Below are positions 1 to 10,139 of a stretch of 57,482 bases of DNA, one piece after another. Position 1 is the stretch's first letter, and each line of letters begins with the position of its first letter. Made by a program: the position numbers and the translations under genes. The DNA comes from Candidatus Omnitrophota bacterium. GTDB lineage: Bacteria; Omnitrophota; Gorgyraeia; Gygaellales; Profunditerraquicolaceae. Where the stretch lies: positions 1-57,482 of the forward strand of contig JAHJCJ010000012.1 in the NCBI GenBank assembly GCA_018812825.1. The letters are read 5' to 3'. The notes beneath the pieces are model-generated. The model saw only the letters and a list, made by a program, of their open reading frames with translations. It was not told the DNA's origin and did not search any database.

Positions 1-835
1 CATACCCGAAGTTATGCGCCACCTCTAATTTTAAAGTAAAGTCCTCTCCCTGTAACTCCCAAGAAGTACCAAATGTACCCAACAAGTCTCTTTCGACAGG
101 CGTAACAAAAAGATTGTCCCTCTTACCGTTAGAGGCGTAATCTGCCAGCATGCCAACATAAGGCCAAAAGATCTGCTTGCCTGCGGTAATCTTGATATCA
201 GTGGCAAAGAAATTAGCTGCATTAGCTTCATATTTTTGCCCTTGCTCCTCTTCTTGCTGAATATGTGGACCTAAAGTATTTTTATACACTAAATCCGGAC
301 GGCAATAATAAAGACGCCAAAGGTAATTTTGAGTATCTTGATACAGAGTAACTCCATAATTTTCATAACCACCATTTAGACTGAAACCATTTCCTACCTC
401 ATAAATATACAATCCCGTCTTAAGGCCAAATTTTCCTAAAAGCTTATTATCCAACCAAAACTCCTCAACCTGTGGCAGTAGCTCTGTGTTGCGGTATTTC
501 TCTACTCGACCGCCGGAATTAATCAACGTGTTATGGATAAAGATTGGAGCACTATAATCATATGGACCGTTACGCTCCAGTTTAATATAAAATTTGTTTG
601 AGGAATCCTTAAAATCTGCCCTAAAAGCAAAACTGTAATCTATTCCCAGATAAGAAACGTGATCATCTCTATTGTGGCTATCTAAATCCACTACATTCTT
701 AAAGCTTACCAGATCCGTGCGGAAATAAGTGTCTAACCCCAAAACTAATTGTTCGGTATTGAACAGTTCATAACTATAGACCTTGGTCGTAAAATTAAGA
801 ACTATAATTAAAAAAAATGATATTTTTTGTATCAT
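1..835 (-). CDS. Truncated outer-membrane/porin-like protein (C-terminus outside window)
   Basis: Open frame read by eye from ATG (complement of 833-835) to the window edge: MIQKISFFLIIVLNFTTKVYSYELFNTEQLVLGLDTYFRTDLVSFKNVVDLDSHNRDD...; signal peptide followed by alternating aromatic beta-strand-like sequence. Not in the ORF list, apparently because it is open at the edge. Confidence 0.6.
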   Translation of the reverse strand, partial: MIQKISFFLIIVLNFTTKVYSYELFNTEQLVLGLDTYFRTDLVSFKNVVDLDSHNRDDHVSYLGIDYSFAFRADFKDSSNKFYIKLERNGPYDYSAPIFIHNTLINSGGRVEKYRNTELLPQVEEFWLDNKLLGKFGLKTGLYIYEVGNGFSLNGGYENYGVTLYQDTQNYLWRLYYCRPDLVYKNTLGPHIQQEEEQGQKYEANAANFFATDIKITAGKQIFWPYVGMLADYASNGKRDNLFVTPVERDLLGTFGTSWELQGEDFTLKLEVAHNFGY

Positions 836-964
836 CCTTCTGGTCTTATAGGAAACTTGCGCTTAAAAACTTAAATTTATGGTAACACTTGCGGCAGAAA
901 AACTCAAGGCAAAATACGCCTAGGCTAGCAATATCTTTGGGTTATTTTTTTCGGTGGCAGCAGA

Positions 965-2323
965 TTATGGATTAATTTCTATGGCTACTTTTTGTTCAAC
1001 TATTCTTTGCGCGCGCTCTTGTTTAAGCTGGGCCTTCTTAAATAAAACAACTTGATTCCTGGTTTCTGCGGCTGCTTTTTGGTCAGCTATTTTCTTTTCG
1101 TTGTCGTATCGTTCCTTGATAAGTCTCTGCTCGCGTTTTTTTTGTAGCTGGGCTCTTCTATCTAAGGTAGCTTGGTTTTTGATACCAGCAAGCGCTTCTT
1201 GGTCGGCAATATTTTGCTTACGCTCTTGTTTAAACTGGGTTTCTTTGTCTAAAACGATTTGGTTTCTATAATCTGATATTGCTTTTTGGTCGGCTATTTT
1301 TAGCTTACGCTCTTGCAGAAGTTGACCTTTCTTATCTAAAACCACTCGCTTCCTTGATTCTATGGCTTCTTTCTGTGCAATCTTCTGTTGCTTATGCTGT
1401 TGCTGATGCTCTTGCTGATGCTTGGTACGCTTATTTGCACGCTCTTCTTGAAGCTGGGATTTCTTATCTAAAACAATCTGTCTTCTAACGTCCTTAAGCG
1501 CTTCTTGGTCGGCAATATTTTGCTTACGCTCTTGTTTAAGTTGGGTTTCTTTATTCAAAACAGCTTGCTTCTTCTGCCCTGCCATTGCTTTCTGGTCAGC
1601 TATTTTTAACTTGTGTTTTTGCTGAAGCTGATAAGCCCCATCTAAACCAACTTGTCTTTTAGACTCTAAAGTTTTTCTTCCCCTAACTTCTTGTTGTTTT
1701 TCGGCAATATTTTGCTTACGCTCTTGTTGAAGCCAGGTGTTCTTAAATAAAGCAACTTTATCCCTGGCTTCTTTCTGCGCAATCTTCTTTTGCTTGTACT
1801 CTTGCTGATGCTTGGTACGCTTATTTGCACGCTCTTCTTGAAGGCGGGCCTTATTATCTAAAACAACTTGCTTCTTAATTTCAATGGCTGTTTTCTTGCC
1901 AGCCTCTCTATTTTCGCGTTCTTCCCGAAGTATAGCTTTCTTATCTAAAGCGGATTGCTTTTTATCCGCTGTGGATATTTTTTGTTCAATTATCTTTTGC
2001 GCTCGCTCTTGTTTAAACTGAGATTTATTATCTAGGGCAATTTGCTTATTGGCTTCAGGAAGGGTTTCTTGTGTGGCAATCTTCTGCTTCTGTTGAAGCA
2101 GCATTTCTTTAATAACCGCATCTTCCCGTTTGGCCCCTATGGCCATTTCTTCTTGACTAGTAACGTTCTCTTGAGCTCTAGCAATAGATAAAGTAGCCGC
2201 AAGAGAAATAAAACATAAACTAAAATAAAAGGATAGATTAGTAGCAATAAGCAGAAGCTTGTCTAATCTATGTCTTTGAAAAAAGATTTTAATTCTGATT
2301 GTTAACCCTTCTGCTTTTGGCAT
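965..2323 (-). CDS. Secreted or membrane-anchored helical repeat protein with ~29-aa K/E/Q/R-rich repeats
   Basis: 452-aa ORF; N-terminal hydrophobic segment; about 11 imperfect copies of [KN]IADQ[KE]A..xx[RK]xQ[IV]VLDK.xQ[LF]xQERKQ. Confidence 0.8.
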   Translation of the reverse strand: MPKAEGLTIRIKIFFQRHRLDKLLLIATNLSFYFSLCFISLAATLSIARAQENVTSQEEMAIGAKREDAVIKEMLLQQKQKIATQETLPEANKQIALDNKSQFKQERAQKIIEQKISTADKKQSALDKKAILREERENREAGKKTAIEIKKQVVLDNKARLQEERANKRTKHQQEYKQKKIAQKEARDKVALFKNTWLQQERKQNIAEKQQEVRGRKTLESKRQVGLDGAYQLQQKHKLKIADQKAMAGQKKQAVLNKETQLKQERKQNIADQEALKDVRRQIVLDKKSQLQEERANKRTKHQQEHQQQHKQQKIAQKEAIESRKRVVLDKKGQLLQERKLKIADQKAISDYRNQIVLDKETQFKQERKQNIADQEALAGIKNQATLDRRAQLQKKREQRLIKERYDNEKKIADQKAAAETRNQVVLFKKAQLKQERAQRIVEQKVAIEINP

Positions 2324-2487
2324 CTAGGATTAAGAGGGGTAAAAGTTGCTTAATGAATAAAGCATTTTTAACACAAAAATTACCTATTGTCAAGACCTTT
2401 GGATACCTTCTATTTTTGATAAAAATAAATTTGCAAATTGGTAGAAAATAGTGCATACTTTTGTTAGCGTAAAGAATACTTGAAAAT

Positions 2488-2588
2488 CAGGCGCTTTAAG
2501 CTACTGACAAAGGCAAACTAGCAGCAATGCTGGGACGCAAAGCTTCCAATCCCTATGGGATAGTGGAGCTACCAAAGAGCGTTTAAAA
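2488..2588 (+). ncRNA. Cyclic di-GMP-I (GEMM-I) riboswitch aptamer
   Basis: AAAGGCAAACTAGCAGCAATGCTGGGACGCAAAGCTTCC...CCCTATGGGATAGTGGAGCTACC: conserved GGCAAAC and GGGACGCAAAGC blocks, GCAA (GNRA) loop on P2, P3 with a TATGG receptor-like half, GGAGCTACC end, and P1 pairing CGCTTT/AAAGAGCG. Confidence 0.88.
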
Positions 2589-2622
2589 ACCCTAAAATAA
2601 CTTGCCTTTTTAGGGTTTTTTT
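2585..2622 (+). terminator. Intrinsic terminator in riboswitch leader
   Basis: AAAAACCCTAAAA-taacttgcc-TTTTAGGGTTTTTTT: long stem followed by a T-tract, directly after the aptamer. Confidence 0.85.
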
Positions 2623-2732
2623 GTGACCCCGCTTATTTTTATAGGAAATAAGGGGGAACAATCCCGCAATAAGCATGGGACAAGCTCATCCGCCCTAGCA
2701 TACGCTACCAGGGCTTTTATGATGAGGCTCTT

Positions 2733-3296
2733 ATGCTAAAAAGGCTGCGGATTATAAATATAATTTTATTCTCCCTGTTGACAATACTACTAAAAGCAGA
2801 ACCTCTATCAGCCGAATACCTAATTACGCCTGATTCCCTATTATCTAATTCACAATTCCAATATGCGAATGCTCAATTGTGGGGATATTTAAGGCTAGGC
2901 TTAACCTATCTGGAAAGCCCTAAGCCGTCTTCTCCACCTGAGGCTGTACCTCCTACATATGTACACCCTGACTCACGTGGCTTCGGAACATATGGTTTGA
3001 GCCCTGAAGCTTACGAAGATGTCCAACGGTTGTACTCTTCCTTCAAGAATTATGGTTGGCAGGATATCTTATGTTCTCCCCAATTGTATGAATTAGCAAA
3101 CCAGGCATTTGCTGATTTATTGCTTAAGCATCTCCAAGACTATATCCCTGAAGATGCTACGCAAGAACAAATATTTGATATTATACATAGAGCTTGGAAT
3201 CTCGGTTTAACGGGATTTAAAAACGGCAGAGAGACTATTCTATCAAGAATCAGAAGGGCTAAAGAGTTCAAAATAACCTGGAGAATAAATCATTAG
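2733..3296 (+). CDS. Secreted hypothetical protein (possible lytic-transglycosylase/lysozyme-like fold)
   Basis: 187-aa ORF with signal peptide and HPDSRGFGTYGLSPEAYEDVQ segment; downstream of the GEMM-I riboswitch. Enzyme assignment is tentative. Confidence 0.7.
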   Translation: MLKRLRIINIILFSLLTILLKAEPLSAEYLITPDSLLSNSQFQYANAQLWGYLRLGLTYLESPKPSSPPEAVPPTYVHPDSRGFGTYGLSPEAYEDVQRLYSSFKNYGWQDILCSPQLYELANQAFADLLLKHLQDYIPEDATQEQIFDIIHRAWNLGLTGFKNGRETILSRIRRAKEFKITWRINH

Positions 3297-3427
3297 ACTA
3301 AAATACAAATAAACAGCATTACCACAAGATTATAATTTTTAATCTATGGGCAACAAATAAAACCTTTACCCCCTCAAATCCCTCTTCTTGAATTCATGGT
3401 ATATCTCCCGTGCCAAAACGCCATTTT

Positions 3428-4933
3428 TTAGCTAGTTGGTTTCTTTGCAAGAATATACCTGTCAACGGCCTGCCGTATTTTTTTAAAAGACATGTCCTGC
3501 TGAATTATTTTTTCCCCCCACTTTAACCCGCCATTCTCGTCAAAACCCAGGCGACCGAAGCCAAGGGAAGAACGAAGATCAAAAAAGATATTTTCGATTC
3601 CGTATGCGCCTGGGCGGTTGTATATCGGCGTATCCGGAGTAAGGATAAAAATAAATATCCTCGCCCACTCAACATAATGAGCGCTCTCTTTGATAAACTG
3701 AATCGTCATGTTTATATCCTGGTCTGTTTCCTGCACGAAACCGCTAGTTAGCTTTATAATGTTGAATATGCCGATTTCATGAGAAAGCCTCAGGATCTGT
3801 CTGGCTTTTTCCGAAGAAAATCCCTTATTCATTTTCTCGAGCAGCTTATCACTGCCTGACTCAATGTCCCAGGTAAGGGCATAGCATCCAGCTGCCTTCA
3901 TCTTCTCCAGTAAGTTTCTGTCCATGTTATTAACTCCTGCGGTAGCCTTCCAAACAATATCAAGATTATTATCAATAACACCATCGCATAACCTCTCTAA
4001 GTATTCATACGAAATATTGATTTTACATTAACAGAAGTAAAAATTTCTCGCTCTGTATCTTTCTTTTAGATGCCAAAGCTCATTAATGACCTTTGGAGGA
4101 TCTTTAAATACAATCTGTGGATCGGTTAAATAACAGTCGCAAAAACTACACCCCTGAGGACAACCACGGCTTAATTGATAGGGCAACTGGAAAAACTTTG
4201 AAAAAGCCTCAATTTTCTTATTCTTAATCTGCTCATATTGAACGGCCTTGTATTTATCTAAATCAAGCCCGTCAAAATCCGGAGCAGGCATATCTTGAAT
4301 ACTATAGAATGTCTTTTCTCTGATTGCAATATTCGCTTTATCTCTATAAGCCAGATTGGGCACCGTTTCAATCGGCCGCAACCCTTTTATATTCTCTAAA
4401 AGCGCCAAAAATGGAACACAACCATCGCCGAAAATTACAAAATCAACAAATTTAAAGTTATTAAGGATGGACTCCATCTTTTGTAATGACTTCAACGCCG
4501 CGTATTCCGTCATTAAGGCCCCTCCTAAAACTATCTTTGCCTGCGTATTCTCTTTTATTTTTTTAGCTAAGAGCAAGGCACATACCAGTTCCAATCTGCT
4601 AAAAATTGAAAAACCAATGACCTCGGAACCATCTTGAGAGATATATTTAAATAACTCATTGGCAAAACGATCGATTTTCTTGTCTGGCGAATCAAACCTG
4701 AGATACTCAACAATGCTTTTTAATTCCCTCTTATTGTCTAAAAAAATAGGCGGCATCTTTAAATTACGAGCAAGCAGAGAAACATCTTCAACGCTAACGC
4801 TATAGCCGTTATTCCTTAAGGTAGAGGCTAGGCAACTGGCTCCATAAGGAGGGAAAAAAGTCATAGAGCGGGGCATCATTCTCAGGAACAAAGGCTGGTT
4901 CACATAAGGAGGTACAATAATTTTTATTCTCAT
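3428..4933 (-). pseudogene. B12-binding-type radical SAM protein interrupted by an in-frame TAA (ORFs 4028..4933 and 3428..3925)
   Basis: N-terminal half carries SRGCPQGCSFC (CxxxCxxC) and ends ...RNFYFC-TAA; the same frame stays open after the stop (CKINISYEYLERLCDGVIDNNLDIVWKATAGVNNMDRN...) into 3428..3925, with 105 nt (35 codons) between the stop and the downstream ATG. Confidence 0.8.
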
Positions 4934-5034
4934 CTATGTTTTCTGGTAATAGTGGTCTCTCAAAATTGCGGGTAACACTAAACTTACACAAGAAAAAATA
5001 AACTTTGTTTACTCATCTTTTTTTATCATTCGAT

Positions 5035-6288
5035 TTAACAAGGGCCACAAGATGCTTGCTTAAAACTTAAACATCCGCCCTGGCAAAGCGATTCTTTATA
5101 ACTGTTTTTTAAATCCGATTTTTCGCCTTTTATTAGGTCATCAAGAAAACTTTCCCTTCTTTGGCAATTATTGCAAGCTTCCATCAAAGGATCCGAAAGC
5201 CTATTTTTAATCTCTCTTTGATAAAAATCGCTTATTTCTTTTTTATTCTTAAAAGTAAGGATGCTCGGGCCTTTTACAAATGTCACAGCACAAGGAAATG
5301 TGGATAGATCGGGGTTAACTACAACAGTTGCTGAATAATCGCCCATTATCCCCAGCGGGCACCTAGTAAAACAGGTAAAACGGAATATTCCTTTTAATTT
5401 CTTCCACTCCTCGCGCGAAAACAAACAAGGCATTATCGGCCTATAAATATAAAATGGCAAATTGGACTTTATGCAGTTATCTTGAAGTCTGAATAACTTA
5501 GCAGAAATTGTTTTGAAATCAGCAGTTAAATCCTCAACAGATATTTGTTTTGCTAAACCAGGTATGGCGATACTGGCTCTTATGCATATGGGTCTAAAAA
5601 CTCTAGCATCTTCGAGAATCTCCGAAATTCCTTCATTACGATAGCCTAATACGCATGAAAGTTCAAATGGAATCTTTTTTTCTTTCAATCGCTTGAGGTT
5701 CTCTTTAAACAAAGATTTTTGCTTATCATTCAATACATCCGGAGAATAGTTTAGGGACACATAGCTAATCCATGGTTTTTCAAATTTAGATACTATTTCG
5801 TGAGAAAACAGATTGTTAGATGACATAGTCACATTCATCTGATGCTGGTAACAAATATCTAACATCTGTATAAATTCAGGATGGATGGTAGGCTCTCCCC
5901 CCAGAAACCTGATACCTTTCCATTTTTTTTCTTTTGCCCAAATCACTAAATTAAAAAAATCTTTCAGCTTCATGTCTTCCGGTATTTGAGTTTCTATTCC
6001 CCGAGCATAGCAATAATTGCATTTTAAATTACACCTATACGTCACACATACTCTTAGTGTTTTCTTAAAAAAAACATTTATGGCCTGCGGGTTTCTAAAA
6101 CGCCGCTGGAAATAAACCTGCGCCAGAATCTCATTTCTCTTCCATTTTTGCTCAGAAAGCGTTGACGCATATAAAAAAGTCAACACCCAGGACTGCAAAT
6201 AGCTACACACCCAAAGCAGACCCCCCTGGATAGCTATTGCCCAATTAATAAATCTCCTTAATTTAAAATATTTTCCTCTTCCCTTCAT
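5035..6288 (-). CDS. Radical SAM protein with C-terminal SPASM-like Cys cluster
   Basis: CVTYRCNLKCNYC (CxxxCxxC), RFLGGEPTIHPEF, C-terminal CNNCQRR...CQGGCLSFKQASCGPC. Confidence 0.85.
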   Translation of the reverse strand: MKGRGKYFKLRRFINWAIAIQGGLLWVCSYLQSWVLTFLYASTLSEQKWKRNEILAQVYFQRRFRNPQAINVFFKKTLRVCVTYRCNLKCNYCYARGIETQIPEDMKLKDFFNLVIWAKEKKWKGIRFLGGEPTIHPEFIQMLDICYQHQMNVTMSSNNLFSHEIVSKFEKPWISYVSLNYSPDVLNDKQKSLFKENLKRLKEKKIPFELSCVLGYRNEGISEILEDARVFRPICIRASIAIPGLAKQISVEDLTADFKTISAKLFRLQDNCIKSNLPFYIYRPIMPCLFSREEWKKLKGIFRFTCFTRCPLGIMGDYSATVVVNPDLSTFPCAVTFVKGPSILTFKNKKEISDFYQREIKNRLSDPLMEACNNCQRRESFLDDLIKGEKSDLKNSYKESLCQGGCLSFKQASCGPC

Positions 6289-6316
6289 TTTCTATCCCCG
6301 CATCTAACAGTAAAGC

Positions 6317-8035
6317 TTATTTTATCTCGCCGGCATAAAGATCGATAAATATTCCGTTAAATACTTTAGTATCCAGCAACTGATACCGGCCCCTTAGCCA
6401 TTTCCTAACCGCCTCGGAATGCAAGGTAAGGCTGCCATCCTTTTCCCAACTAGAAGATATTAACCATATTCTTTTAAAATTAGATTTTTTTATTTTTTTG
6501 AAGGCATTCCTTTGATCCAATACCACAAGCTTCCTGGACGACGAATAAACCCATGTGTATCTTCCGTATCCTACTCCCATTCCTAATTTTTTCCAGTATT
6601 CTTCTAATTTTGATTGAATTATAAAAATAATAACTGTTATTTTATTCTTTTCATCAAGAATCTTGGGCATATAATAAAGCACGCTAAGGGTGCTTTGATC
6701 TGAGAAAGAAACCGCGTCTCCGTTAATTAATTGATTGTTAACATAGTCCGCTGCCGGCTTAACAGGTTGCTTTACGTGGACTCCGACATGATAACGCAGA
6801 GACAAGGGCATGTAATTAGAGAAATAATTATTTAAGCAAAACAGGGAAGAAAAAACTATAATAATATAAATACCGGCCCTGATCGTCCGCTTATTAATCT
6901 TTGCCAGCCCTGCGCTAAGAAGTATATAGTAGAATGGAGAAAAAAACATTAGTTGCCTATCGATATAAATCGGAATTTTCTGGGAGATAAGAAAGGTGAT
7001 AATAATCGGGACAAAAAGAAATAAACTTAATTGAATTAATTCTACCCTTCTTGTTTTCCGCCATGCCCAGATACCATAAACTAATAATAAAGAAAATGTT
7101 ACGAACATAACAGAATGAATCATCGCTGTGCTATTGTATCCGGTATTAAAATTATAAAACGTGGTTAAGATAGATGAAAATGCGGGCTTTGGTATCCAGA
7201 AATTGTCTGCGACCTTAATAATATTTAAACTCAAAAAATATAACTGAGGAATTGCAAATATAAGTATAATCAGAATCCTTAAAATCAACCAAATTTTACG
7301 ATGCTTTGTATTTTTCAGCTTCTTAAGTTTCATTTTTCCCATAAACGATCGTTTAAATCTAAGAAAACCTGGCCTCGCTTCTTCCGGCAATAGATTAACC
7401 CTCTGCGCATGCAGGGCTTTCCTGGATATTTTTATTCTCTTCAGCCTGTCAAGCCTGGCCCTTCCATATAAAATAAGAAAAACGCTGGCCGTAATAATCG
7501 AATAAAGAGATATATAGTTATTATTAATGGCCAAAATAGATACAACTATGAAGCCCTTTATATAAGACAGCTTGTGGCTTTTCAGGATTACGTAGAAAAA
7601 GTAAACCACCAGCATTGTCAATAAAACAGACAGGCTATACCCCCTGGCCTCCTGAGAATACCATACGCACATCGGAGAAATAGCTAAGATAAAAGCGCTT
7701 ATTATTCCAACTCTTCTATTAAAAATAATCCTTCCCAGATGATATATGAGCAATATTGACAAAATACCGAATATCATGGATGGAAAACGTAAAGATAATT
7801 CACTTGTGCCAAATAAAAAAACCCAACATTTCAATACGATATAATACAAATGGTGCGCAAATGAATTCCCGAATTTCGAAATGGGAAGTTTTGTATAAAA
7901 AATGGTGGCTAGTTCATCAAACCATAGGTTATGGCTTCCCAATTTATACAATCTTAAAATAGCCCCCAAAAGAGTAGCTATCCATAACAATTGACTGTAT
8001 CTGATGGGATTAGTATTTTCCGTATTTTTTGTCAT
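6317..8035 (-). CDS. Glycosyltransferase family 39 (PMT/ArnT-like) membrane protein
   Basis: LGSHNLWFDELATI...SELSLRFPSMIFGILSILLIYHLGRIIFNRRVGIISAFILAISPMCVWYSQEARGYSL; multi-TM. Confidence 0.85.
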   Translation of the reverse strand: MTKNTENTNPIRYSQLLWIATLLGAILRLYKLGSHNLWFDELATIFYTKLPISKFGNSFAHHLYYIVLKCWVFLFGTSELSLRFPSMIFGILSILLIYHLGRIIFNRRVGIISAFILAISPMCVWYSQEARGYSLSVLLTMLVVYFFYVILKSHKLSYIKGFIVVSILAINNNYISLYSIITASVFLILYGRARLDRLKRIKISRKALHAQRVNLLPEEARPGFLRFKRSFMGKMKLKKLKNTKHRKIWLILRILIILIFAIPQLYFLSLNIIKVADNFWIPKPAFSSILTTFYNFNTGYNSTAMIHSVMFVTFSLLLVYGIWAWRKTRRVELIQLSLFLFVPIIITFLISQKIPIYIDRQLMFFSPFYYILLSAGLAKINKRTIRAGIYIIIVFSSLFCLNNYFSNYMPLSLRYHVGVHVKQPVKPAADYVNNQLINGDAVSFSDQSTLSVLYYMPKILDEKNKITVIIFIIQSKLEEYWKKLGMGVGYGRYTWVYSSSRKLVVLDQRNAFKKIKKSNFKRIWLISSSWEKDGSLTLHSEAVRKWLRGRYQLLDTKVFNGIFIDLYAGEIK

Positions 8036-8108
8036 GCTTATTTTCCATTTTTACCGAAATGCCCAAAGAATACCTGTTTCGCAGTGGATAGCAGTTTTTA
8101 CCCCTATC

Positions 8109-10124
8109 CTAAAGCTCTTTCGGACGGTGAATTTCAAACAAACCAAGGATAGCCGAAGCAACATCAATGATCCTGTGGACCTTGGCCTTTATCTTACTGT
8201 TAATAAAAATAACCCCAGGTACTTCTTTCGGATCAAATAAATGATCACCGCTCCATTTTTTACTGTTGTCTTCAACCAATATAGCAGACATCCCTCCTAA
8301 TGCTGTCTGCCAGGAAGCGCGATAACCAGGCTTAAACCCGACGAATAAATCCGGGCTATCTTTAATATAAGGTCCATTATAGATAAGCTCTGCGGAATAA
8401 ACATTATTCACAATCTTCTCGCCTGTTACAGGATCAGTCATTCCTAACAGCTTATTTAAAAGCTCTTGCTTAATCTGCCCTTCTTGTGCTGCATCCACTA
8501 TTCCATAATATTCTCTTCCTACTTTGTTTAAATAAATCCCACCAAACCCTAAAGCATACGCCTTAGTCTTTGACCAATCAATTCCTTCTAAAAACTCCTG
8601 GTTTGAATTTGCCTCATTTTTAAGAAGCAGATACCCCTGCTCTAAGAGCCAACGGTTTAAATGCACGCTCCTGCGGAATGGCCCAAACCCATGATCAGAC
8701 AAAACTATCAGAGTTGTCGAATCATCTAGAACCTTGATTACCTCTCCAACAACCTGGTCAATCTGTTCATAATAGTTATAAACCGTATCTCTATACTGCA
8801 GATCATTTTGCATGGGTTTATCTTTATCATCGAGATAACGCCAAAACATATGCTGGATTATATCCAGAGTATCAAAATAGAAAAAGAACATTCCGGATTT
8901 ATAACTCTTTAATTCTTGCCATAAAATCTTTTTTCTTTCATCCAGAACATCATCCACCTGCTGCAGAAAAACCTTCTCACTAATCCTTCCTTCACTCAAA
9001 GCCCAACTCTCCACAGGCATGCCCAAAGTATGATAATAGCCGACTTTACCGGATATTTCTTTGGAAAAATCTCGTGGGTACGACACTGGAAAAGGCGGTT
9101 TATTAGGGTTAAAGTTTATTGGGGTAACATATAATTCAAATTCTGGCTTAATGGATTTTAGGTAAAACTTTGCTATCCCTGAAACACTACTAAAAGGCCC
9201 GGTTTTAAAAGACATTTCCTGCCAATCGCTCCAGGCGTCTTTAGCTAGGAAAAAACTTTTCCTCTGGAAATTAATCAGCACCTTCTCTGCATAAGGATTT
9301 AAAACTATCTTTAATGGTATGCTGGCTTCTGTCTCTAAACCCGCAGACAATACTTTTGGGCCATATAATCCCGCAGAAACAACCCCAGCATTATCTTCAA
9401 CTTTTACAATTCTGCCACGGCTGTTCAAATCATCTTTAGTCAATAATTTTGTGGTATAAAAAGAAAATTTACCCATGTTACCTAGAATATCAGGAGTTCC
9501 CATTCCGGAAAGCATCTTGCCGTAAATTGGCTCCGGAGGAAACGTATTAGGGCAAAAATAAATAAAACAAGGAACTTTATTTTTAGATAGAATGTTCCAG
9601 AAAGGCTCACCCTTTCTGCGAGACTTAATCTCAGTTTTACCTTTTATTGTAGTAACCTCATTTAAGCCCAAAAAAAGAGAGTAATCTTGCGGGTTACGCA
9701 TAATAAAATCAAATACACCATGGCCCGAGGCATCCAGGCCTGTAGCAAAAGATGACCAGGCGACCGCCGATTCTGCAGGAAAAGTAGTATCAAGGCGAGA
9801 ATAGCTGCCTTTTTTTCGCAAAGCGGCAAGGTTAGGTAATAAACCATCGTTAATCAGTTTTTCGGTTATCGCAGGATCCATCCCATCAATCCCCAAAATA
9901 ATTACTTTATTTTTATTATTTGGCCTATTAAATATCATCATTCCTCCTATAATTGAAACCAACAACAAAACCAATAAAACCCAGAAGAACTTCTTAAAGA
10001 ACCCGAACATGAACTTTAAAAAAAACAAAGAACTTCCCAGGAAAGCTAAAATCATGGCCCAAAACCATGAGCTATTCTGCGCAAAAACGTACCCCTGAAC
10101 AGGATCAAGATAATAACTTATCAT
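8109..10124 (-). CDS. Membrane-anchored type I phosphodiesterase/alkaline-phosphatase superfamily protein
   Basis: VIILGIDGMDPAITEKLINDGLLPNLAALRKKGSYSRLDTTFPAESAVAWSSFATGLDASGHGVFDF and LSDHGFGP; N-terminal TM segments. Confidence 0.85.
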   Translation of the reverse strand: MISYYLDPVQGYVFAQNSSWFWAMILAFLGSSLFFLKFMFGFFKKFFWVLLVLLLVSIIGGMMIFNRPNNKNKVIILGIDGMDPAITEKLINDGLLPNLAALRKKGSYSRLDTTFPAESAVAWSSFATGLDASGHGVFDFIMRNPQDYSLFLGLNEVTTIKGKTEIKSRRKGEPFWNILSKNKVPCFIYFCPNTFPPEPIYGKMLSGMGTPDILGNMGKFSFYTTKLLTKDDLNSRGRIVKVEDNAGVVSAGLYGPKVLSAGLETEASIPLKIVLNPYAEKVLINFQRKSFFLAKDAWSDWQEMSFKTGPFSSVSGIAKFYLKSIKPEFELYVTPINFNPNKPPFPVSYPRDFSKEISGKVGYYHTLGMPVESWALSEGRISEKVFLQQVDDVLDERKKILWQELKSYKSGMFFFYFDTLDIIQHMFWRYLDDKDKPMQNDLQYRDTVYNYYEQIDQVVGEVIKVLDDSTTLIVLSDHGFGPFRRSVHLNRWLLEQGYLLLKNEANSNQEFLEGIDWSKTKAYALGFGGIYLNKVGREYYGIVDAAQEGQIKQELLNKLLGMTDPVTGEKIVNNVYSAELIYNGPYIKDSPDLFVGFKPGYRASWQTALGGMSAILVEDNSKKWSGDHLFDPKEVPGVIFINSKIKAKVHRIIDVASAILGLFEIHRPKEL

Positions 10125-10139
10125 TTTATATTTGGGCGC

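Noticed and set aside
1279-1488. Plus-strand ORF antisense to the repeat protein
   Set aside because: Low-complexity antisense of the 29-aa repeats; codon-repeat artefact.
4028-4030. Selenocysteine/pyrrolysine recoding at the radical SAM stop
   Set aside because: The stop is TAA, not TGA or TAG, so known Sec/Pyl recoding does not apply.
4028-6288. RiPP biosynthesis locus (two radical SAM genes)
   Set aside because: No precursor-peptide ORF, RRE-domain gene, protease or exporter typical of RiPP loci was found next to them.
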